NCBI RefSeq assembly: GCF_028471905.1
Contig: NZ_CP116902.1
Coordinates: 184,501-248,500 of the forward strand
Reading direction: 5' to 3'
Source: Aneurinibacillus uraniidurans
GTDB lineage: Bacteria; Bacillota; Bacilli; Aneurinibacillales; Aneurinibacillaceae
Length of the DNA: 64,000 nt
How positions within the stretch are numbered: the first letter of the stretch is position 1; each line of letters begins with the position of its first letter. The notes beneath the pieces are model-generated. The model was not told the DNA's origin. It did not search any database and worked only from the letters and a program-made list of their open reading frames with translations. Shown here piece by piece: positions 59,635 to 64,000 of the stretch. A program made the position numbers and the translations under genes.

Positions 59635-59865
59635 AAGCTTTGTGGGTTGGGAGGAGGGAAGCGAGAAGATGACGCCGTCCGGCCCTCTTAACCCAGCGGA
59701 GCAGAAAAACGGCGGAAACAGGAGCGTAATTGTCTCCCTCATCGAGTAAGCCTAGATATTTTGCGCTCCCCGTCGTTTTTCTGCGGAGCGGACAGTCGAT
59801 GCTTCTCAGGCAGAGGGGAAAGGCAAGGAATCTTTCGATTCCCTCCTCCCAACCCCCACTAAGCT
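59635..59865 (-). repeat. Structured repeat element, copy D (reverse)
   Basis: Minus-strand copy. Outer arms 59635-59670 and 59827-59865 pair (GGTTGGGAGGAGGGAA against TTCCCTCCTCCCAACC). On the minus strand: ACTGTCCGCTCC (59785-59796), inner arms GCAGAAAAACG.. / ..CGTTTTTCTGC-like, core 59728-59761 (AATATCTAGGC... GATGAGGGAGACAATT) and CTCCGCTGGG (59692-59701). The most diverged core of the four, but the GGGAGACAAT end is unchanged. It fills most of the gap before spoIIQ. Confidence 0.85.
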
Positions 59866-59952
59866 ATCGTTACACATCTCAGAAAGAAAATTTTGAAAAT
59901 CATGTTTATCCCCTCTTTTTCCTGTCAAAGCTGGGTGATGAGGTGATAAACA

Positions 59953-60699
59953 ATGAATGAAGATAAAAACAACCAACATGGTTCTTCTCCGATTAAAAAA
60001 GTGCAAACTAGCGGATGGAGACGAATGGCGAGTAAAAAGTGGATTTTTCCCGCTGCCTACATGGGAATTGCGGCTATCATACTGGCGGGAGTAATGTGGT
60101 ACCAGAACAGCAAAGACTTCTCTTTCACGAAAGAAACACCAAATGCGGCTCCGCAGTCTGTTGAGCCGGATAGCGGAGCTGCTCGAACAGCCCAACTCCC
60201 AGAGGAACAAAAGGCTGTCCCAGTAAATGGAGATGCACCGTTTGTCTGGCCAGCAAAATCAGAAGCGAATACGCATAAAGTGATGAGCTTCTTCGATGAT
60301 GCGGCTGACAAAAAAGAGAAGGAAGCTGCCTTAATTAAATTTGACAATTCCTACTGGCCAAACACAGGAATTTCCATTGCAGCGAAAGACAAAAAATCGT
60401 TTGAAGTAACAGCAGCTCTTGACGGGAAAGTAACGAAGGCAGAACGTGATCCAATGCTTGGCTATCAGGTCGAAGTGAAGCATGATAACGGGATGTCTAC
60501 TGTATATGCGAGTCTTGATGAAATGAACGTCAAAGCAGGCGATCAGCTAAAACAGGGCGCGGTTGTTGGTATGGCGGGCCGTAACGTATTCGAGAAAGAT
60601 CTCGGCATTCACCTGCATTTTGAAGTACACAAAGACGGTCATGCGGTAGCACCAGATCAATACTTGCCACCAACTCAATCTGCTGCTTCAGCAAAATAA
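59953..60699 (+). CDS. spoIIQ: Stage II sporulation protein Q (inactive M23-like)
   Basis: 248 residues. Basic cytoplasmic start, membrane helix WIFPAAYMGIAAIILAGVMWY, acidic linker, then an M23/LytM-like domain (about residues 135-240). Of the metal site, the HxGxD motif is replaced by Asn137-Thr-Gly-Ile-Ser141, while HLHFE (His220, His222) remains, so zinc peptidase activity is unlikely. SpoIIQ on the forespore side binds SpoIIIAH across the septum to form the feeding channel. ATG 59953 follows GATGAGGTGATAAAC. No clear sigma-F promoter was found. The place before spoIIID-mbl matches Bacillus. Confidence 0.93.
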   Translation: MNEDKNNQHGSSPIKKVQTSGWRRMASKKWIFPAAYMGIAAIILAGVMWYQNSKDFSFTKETPNAAPQSVEPDSGAARTAQLPEEQKAVPVNGDAPFVWPAKSEANTHKVMSFFDDAADKKEKEAALIKFDNSYWPNTGISIAAKDKKSFEVTAALDGKVTKAERDPMLGYQVEVKHDNGMSTVYASLDEMNVKAGDQLKQGAVVGMAGRNVFEKDLGIHLHFEVHKDGHAVAPDQYLPPTQSAASAK

Positions 60700-60722
60700 C
60701 AAGAAAATAGAAGAAAATGAAG

Positions 60723-60760
60723 AAAAAAGGCTGATTAGTACATGCTATCAGCCTTTTTTC
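60723..60760 (+). terminator. Terminator after spoIIQ
   Basis: AAAAAAGGCTGAT / ATCAGCCTTTTTT with an 11-nt loop. Confidence 0.85.
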
Positions 60761-60791
60761 GCATATATACGGCCTTGCCTCAATATACTGT
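60761..60791 (+). promoter_or_regulatory. Possible sigma-E promoter of spoIIID
   Basis: GCATATA at 60761-60767 (sigma-E -35 kmATATT), then 15-16 bp and TATACTGT at 60784-60791 (-10 CATACAnT, 5 of 7). spoIIID is sigma-E dependent in B. subtilis. Confidence 0.4.
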
Positions 60792-60829
60792 ATCAGACCA
60801 ACGACCATAAGGTTTAGGAGGCGAGAGGA

Positions 60830-61117
60830 GTGCACGATTACATCAAGGAGCGAACGATGAAAATCGGTCACTACATTGTCGAAACCCGCAATACCGTTCG
60901 CAAGATTGCCAAAGAGTTTGGCGTGTCGAAAAGCACGGTGCACAAAGACTTAACAGAACGACTCCCGGAAATTAATCCTGAGCTGGCTAACGAAGTGAAA
61001 GAAATCCTCGAATATCATAAGTCTGTTCGTCACCTGCGCGGAGGAGAAGCAACGAAGATCAAGTACAAACGTAAAAGCAGAAGCTATCGGAAGGAGGAAG
61101 CAGAAGAATTGGCATGA
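60830..61117 (+). CDS. spoIIID: Sporulation transcriptional regulator SpoIIID
   Basis: 95 residues. MHDYIKERTMKIGHYIVETRNTVRKIAKEFGVSKSTVHKDLTERL gives the helix-turn-helix; a second basic helix (TKIKYKRKSRSYRKEE) follows, as in the B. subtilis protein, which binds DNA as a monomer with both parts. It turns mother-cell genes on and off after engulfment. GTG 60830 follows GAGGCGAGAGGAG. Followed by mbl as in Bacillus. Confidence 0.96.
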   Translation: MHDYIKERTMKIGHYIVETRNTVRKIAKEFGVSKSTVHKDLTERLPEINPELANEVKEILEYHKSVRHLRGGEATKIKYKRKSRSYRKEEAEELA

Positions 61118-61129
61118 TGTAAAATCTCC

Positions 61130-61158
61130 TTGTTACAGTACAATATGCGTAGTACAAT
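61130..61158 (+). promoter_or_regulatory. Sigma-A promoter of mbl
   Basis: TTGTTA (61130-61135), 17 bp, TACAAT (61153-61158), 41 bp before mbl. Confidence 0.6.
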
Positions 61159-61199
61159 ATTCTGATGATAGAACTGTTAATTACAGGGAGGCTCTTGTC

Positions 61200-62216
61200 A
61201 TGTTAGGCAAAGATATAGGAATTGATTTAGGAACGGCCAACGTCGTCATTTATGTCCGGGGGCGCGGCGTTGTGCTTGATGAACCTTCAGTCGTAGCCAT
61301 TGACAGTGTTACGAAGCGGGTGCTTGCTGTAGGGGAAGAAGCACGCCGTATGGTTGGACGTACGCCAGGCAACATTGTAGCGATTCGTCCGCTTCGAGAT
61401 GGGGTAATTGCGGATTTTGACATTACAGAAGCAATGCTGAATCATTTTATTAAAAAAATCGGGATCAAAGGATTCATGGCTCGGCCGCGTATCTTGATCT
61501 GTACACCTACGAATATCACATCAGTAGAGCAAAAAGCAATTCGGGAAGCAGCGCAGCGATGCGGAGCAAGAGAAGTGTTCCTCGAAGAAGAACCAAAAGT
61601 AGCCGCTGTGGGAGCCGGTATGGATATTTTTCAACCGTATGGAAACATGGTAGTAGATATGGGCGGTGGAACAACCGATGTTGCTGTACTCTCTATGGGA
61701 GACATCGTCACCGCCTCTTCCATTAAAGCGGCCGGGGACAAATGTGACCTTGCTATTATGAAATACATTAAAGAGAAGTACAAGCTTCTCATCGGCGAAC
61801 GCACAGCTGAAGATATTAAAATTCAGATCGGAACGGTATTTCCGGGATTGCGTACGGACTCGATCGATATACGCGGCCGCGACATGGTATCAGGTCTGCC
61901 ACAGACTGTTACAATTACGTCAGAAGAAGTATGTACGGCGCTACAAGAAATTGCACAGGCTATTGTCCTCGCATCCAAAGGCGTGCTAGAACGCACACCA
62001 CCAGAACTCTCGGCAGATATCATTGATCATGGAATCATGCTGACAGGTGGAGGCGCACAGCTGCACGGACTTGATCGTCTGCTAGCAGAAGAGTTGAAAG
62101 TGCCGGTAATGATCGCCGAACAACCGATGGCCTGCGTAGCAGTAGGAACGGGCCTTATGCTGGAAAATCTGGACAAGTCTCCCCAGAATAGGAGAAAGAA
62201 AAAGATTTTTTCATAG
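61200..62216 (+). CDS. mbl: Rod-shape actin homologue Mbl (MreB family)
   Basis: 338 residues, actin fold. Phosphate loops are DIGIDLGTANVVIYV and MVVDMGGGTTDVAVLSMG; LTGGGAQLHGLD is the adenosine motif; EEEPKVAAVGAG is the MreB-family stretch. Mbl forms membrane filaments that guide lateral wall synthesis. The place after spoIIID separates it from mreB proper. ATG 61200 follows CAGGGAGG. A ~12-residue basic tail (NRRKKKIFS) ends the protein. Confidence 0.94.
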   Translation: MLGKDIGIDLGTANVVIYVRGRGVVLDEPSVVAIDSVTKRVLAVGEEARRMVGRTPGNIVAIRPLRDGVIADFDITEAMLNHFIKKIGIKGFMARPRILICTPTNITSVEQKAIREAAQRCGAREVFLEEEPKVAAVGAGMDIFQPYGNMVVDMGGGTTDVAVLSMGDIVTASSIKAAGDKCDLAIMKYIKEKYKLLIGERTAEDIKIQIGTVFPGLRTDSIDIRGRDMVSGLPQTVTITSEEVCTALQEIAQAIVLASKGVLERTPPELSADIIDHGIMLTGGGAQLHGLDRLLAEELKVPVMIAEQPMACVAVGTGLMLENLDKSPQNRRKKKIFS

Positions 62217-62225
62217 AGTTTAGTC

Positions 62226-62234
62226 TGCTATAAT
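62226..62234 (+). promoter_or_regulatory. Extended -10 box before flhO
   Basis: TGCTATAAT, 65 bp before flhO. No good -35 and no sigma-D (TAAA / GCCGATAT) match were found. Confidence 0.4.
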
Positions 62235-62299
62235 AAATACAAATAGAACCACTTCCTTTTTTTGCCTAACATGTATCTTATGAAAGTAAGGTGAGAGCT

Positions 62300-63187
62300 A
62301 TGTTGCGCGGTTTAGACGCTGCAGCGTCCGGGATGATTGCGAATCAGGCGCGTCAGGACGCATTAACGAACAATCTTGCGAACGTGAATACGCCAGGTTA
62401 CAAAACAGATAACGCAGCATTTCGCTCGTTTCCGGAAGTGTTAATTGAGCGCATTCGGGATACGGGTGGTGGTGCGATGGAAGGGCTTGGTGCCAAACAG
62501 GTTCTTGGTCAGATTACACATGGGGTGTACAATCAAGAACTCGTGCCGAATTTTGCGCAGGGCGATGCGTACGAAACGGAAGACCCACTGAATTTTTCAC
62601 TGGAAGACGGGATGCTTGCTCCGCAGGTGATTGATGGTCGAAGCGTCCAGCCGCGTACATTTTTTAAGGTACAGAAGCCAGGTGAGAACGGTGGAGCACC
62701 AGAAATTTTCTACACGCGAAGCGGGAACTGGAAGATGAATGCGGCCGGATATTTGGCTACACCGGAAGGATACCAGGTGCTTGACGCCAATAACCAGCCG
62801 ATTAATGTGCGGGCACTACTTGGTACGCAGCCGCTGTCGAAGAAGACGCTTGTTGTCACCCCTCAGGGTCAGCTAACAGCACCGCTCAGTCCAGGATCAC
62901 AGCCGGTGCAGCTTGGGCTTGTACGGGTGGATAATCCAGCGCTTACCATGGTGAAAGAGGCGGATACCACGTTCCGTTACACAGGAGCAGGCCAGCCAGT
63001 CGCATTTAATCCGGTGCGTGATACTGCTGTTTCCATCAGACAGGGTTATCTGGAGCGTTCCAATGTGGATGCGGGTCGTACAATGATGGATATGATGAAT
63101 GTGATTCGCAGCTATGAGGCGAATCAGAAAGTGCTGAGTGCCTATGATACAACACTGCAGAAGCTGGCTGAAGTGGCACGAGTATAA
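62300..63187 (+). CDS. flhO: Flagellar hook/rod-type protein FlhO
   Basis: 295 residues. MLRGLDAAASGMIANQARQDALTNNLANVNTPGYK is the FlgF/FlgG N-terminal rod signature, and the C-terminal helix (NVIRSYEANQKVLSAYDTTLQKLAEV) is that of rod and hook proteins. In Bacillus flhO and flhP follow mbl. The product is exported through the flagellar type III system and builds the distal rod. ATG 62300 follows AAGGTGAG; the GTG at 62291 falls in that site. Confidence 0.93.
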   Translation: MLRGLDAAASGMIANQARQDALTNNLANVNTPGYKTDNAAFRSFPEVLIERIRDTGGGAMEGLGAKQVLGQITHGVYNQELVPNFAQGDAYETEDPLNFSLEDGMLAPQVIDGRSVQPRTFFKVQKPGENGGAPEIFYTRSGNWKMNAAGYLATPEGYQVLDANNQPINVRALLGTQPLSKKTLVVTPQGQLTAPLSPGSQPVQLGLVRVDNPALTMVKEADTTFRYTGAGQPVAFNPVRDTAVSIRQGYLERSNVDAGRTMMDMMNVIRSYEANQKVLSAYDTTLQKLAEVARV

Positions 63188-63205
63188 GGGCTGGAGGAGT
63201 AAACG

Positions 63206-64000
63206 ATGAATCACGCGATGATCAATTCTGCATCCGGCGTGCGGGCGATGCAACTGCGCGTCGATACGATTGCGAACAATCTGGCGAATTCAGATACGGT
63301 GGGCTTCAAGTCGAGTGATACCACGTTCGCTGCGATGTTGACACGTAATTTGAATAATCAGCCGTATACAGAGTATGAGCAGGGGCGTCAGACCCCGTAC
63401 GGAATTCGTCCTGGATTTGGTGCCAAAGAAGCGCTTCAGGTTGTGGATTATAAACAGGGCGCGATGAAGCAGACGGATTCTCCGACAGATTTGTTTCTAC
63501 AGGGAGAAGAAGCGTTTTTCCGTGTGCAGCGAGCTGGTGTAAACGGGCGTCCGAATGAGACATATTTTACGAGAGCAGGTAATTTCTCGACGCTGCCGAC
63601 AGCGAATGGGCAGCTTGCTCTGCTGACGGCTCAGGGAGATGCTGTAATGGATACAGCGGGTCGGCCAGTTCAGATCCCGTCTAATGCCACTAACTTTACA
63701 GTGAATAAAGATGGACAGATTGTATATCGATTGAATGGTGTGGAGACACAAGGTCAGCGTATCGGCATTTATACGGTCCAGAACTTGAATATTTTGAATC
63801 CGGCTGGTGAAAATTACTACCGTATACCGGTTGAGCAAATAGGTGGCAATGCACAGTGGACAGATTATGCTCGATTGGCGAACGGTGGGGCCACCCTGCC
63901 AGATGGTGTAGGGATTCAGCAGAAAGCGTTGGAAGCTTCTAATGTCGATCTACGCAAAGAGATGACGATGCTGATTGAAGCACAGCGCAGCTTACAGTTT
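63206..64000 (+). CDS. flhP: Flagellar hook/rod-type protein FlhP, cut by the window end
   Basis: 265 codons, open at the right edge. The N-terminus MNHAMINSASGVRAMQLRVDTIANNLANSDTVGFKSS has the rod-protein signature; the last part visible, QQKALEASNVDLRKEMTMLIEAQRSLQF, is the beginning of the C-terminal helix, so only a few residues are lost. ATG 63206 follows GGAGGAG 18 bp after flhO. FlhO and FlhP form the distal rod with FlgG-like function and are probably cotranscribed. Confidence 0.92.
   Translation, partial: MNHAMINSASGVRAMQLRVDTIANNLANSDTVGFKSSDTTFAAMLTRNLNNQPYTEYEQGRQTPYGIRPGFGAKEALQVVDYKQGAMKQTDSPTDLFLQGEEAFFRVQRAGVNGRPNETYFTRAGNFSTLPTANGQLALLTAQGDAVMDTAGRPVQIPSNATNFTVNKDGQIVYRLNGVETQGQRIGIYTVQNLNILNPAGENYYRIPVEQIGGNAQWTDYARLANGGATLPDGVGIQQKALEASNVDLRKEMTMLIEAQRSLQF

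Noticed and set aside
59161-60210. Minus-strand frames over repeats C and D and the start of spoIIQ
   Set aside because: They cross hairpin arms and coding ends; no conserved protein features.

Overview
The window is a chromosomal segment of an endospore-forming, flagellated Firmicute (Bacillota). Support comes from spo0F, spoIIR, spoIID, spoIIQ, spoIIID, mbl and flhO/flhP lying in the order known from Bacillus, mostly strong AGGAGG-type ribosome sites with frequent GTG/TTG starts, and a surface protein with SLH repeats. The complex I operon between atpC and ywmB/murAA, together with the SLH protein, points to the Paenibacillaceae side (Aneurinibacillus/Brevibacillus-like) rather than B. subtilis itself; this placement is an inference from gene order. 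Almost every gene is on the + strand. Only a potassium transporter (18093-19457) and a small phosphatase (45046-45534) are reversed. No tRNA, rRNA, CRISPR, transposase or prophage was seen.

Layout. 1-8476: acyl-CoA degradation genes (thiolase end, hydroxyacyl-CoA dehydrogenase, two acyl-CoA dehydrogenases, MeaB chaperone, TetR regulator, fused isobutyryl-CoA mutase IcmF). 8479-9000: first pair of an unrecognised structured repeat. 9022-23301: rpoE, pyrG with a CTP-type attenuator, spo0F, fbaA, transaldolase, a second murA, glpX, rho, then uppP, ktrB and an uncharacterised radical-SAM gene placed between rho and rpmE, then prfA and prmC. 23372-33333: spoIIR, the ywl cluster (ywlC with a DnaA-box cluster in front, mntP-like, a ZIP transporter, an enlarged ywlE, a chemoreceptor, rpiB, ywlG), glyA, upp and the UDP-GlcNAc 2-epimerase. 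33488-37568: an SLH-anchored phosphodiester-glycosidase-like protein and a second thiolase. 37801-44967: atpZ-atpI-atpBEFHAGDC. 45701-55631: an 11-gene nuo operon (A,B,C,D,H,I,J,K,L,M,N) lacking the NADH module E/F/G. 55727-64000: ywzB-like, ywmB, murAA, spoIID, second pair of the structured repeat, spoIIQ, spoIIID, mbl, flhO and the start of flhP.

The most novel signal is a family of four ~190-245 bp elements, two after icmF and two after spoIID. Each is a long outer hairpin, a conserved internal loop, an inner hairpin and a nearly invariant ~31-nt apical core. The hairpin arms differ almost completely in sequence between copies but stay self-complementary, which is the pattern expected of selection on structure. 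Both loci hold one forward and one reverse copy, cores facing each other, and the forward copy starts at or 2 nt after the preceding gene's stop codon. I do not recognise this family. Other points of note are the pyrG initiation region and terminator, which fit G-stuttering attenuation; a ~74-residue coiled-coil insertion in the YwlE arginine phosphatase; an Ala/Lys-rich N-terminal extension on NuoC; two perfect Spo0A boxes flanking the atp promoter; and seven DnaA-box-like 9-mers ahead of and inside ywlC.
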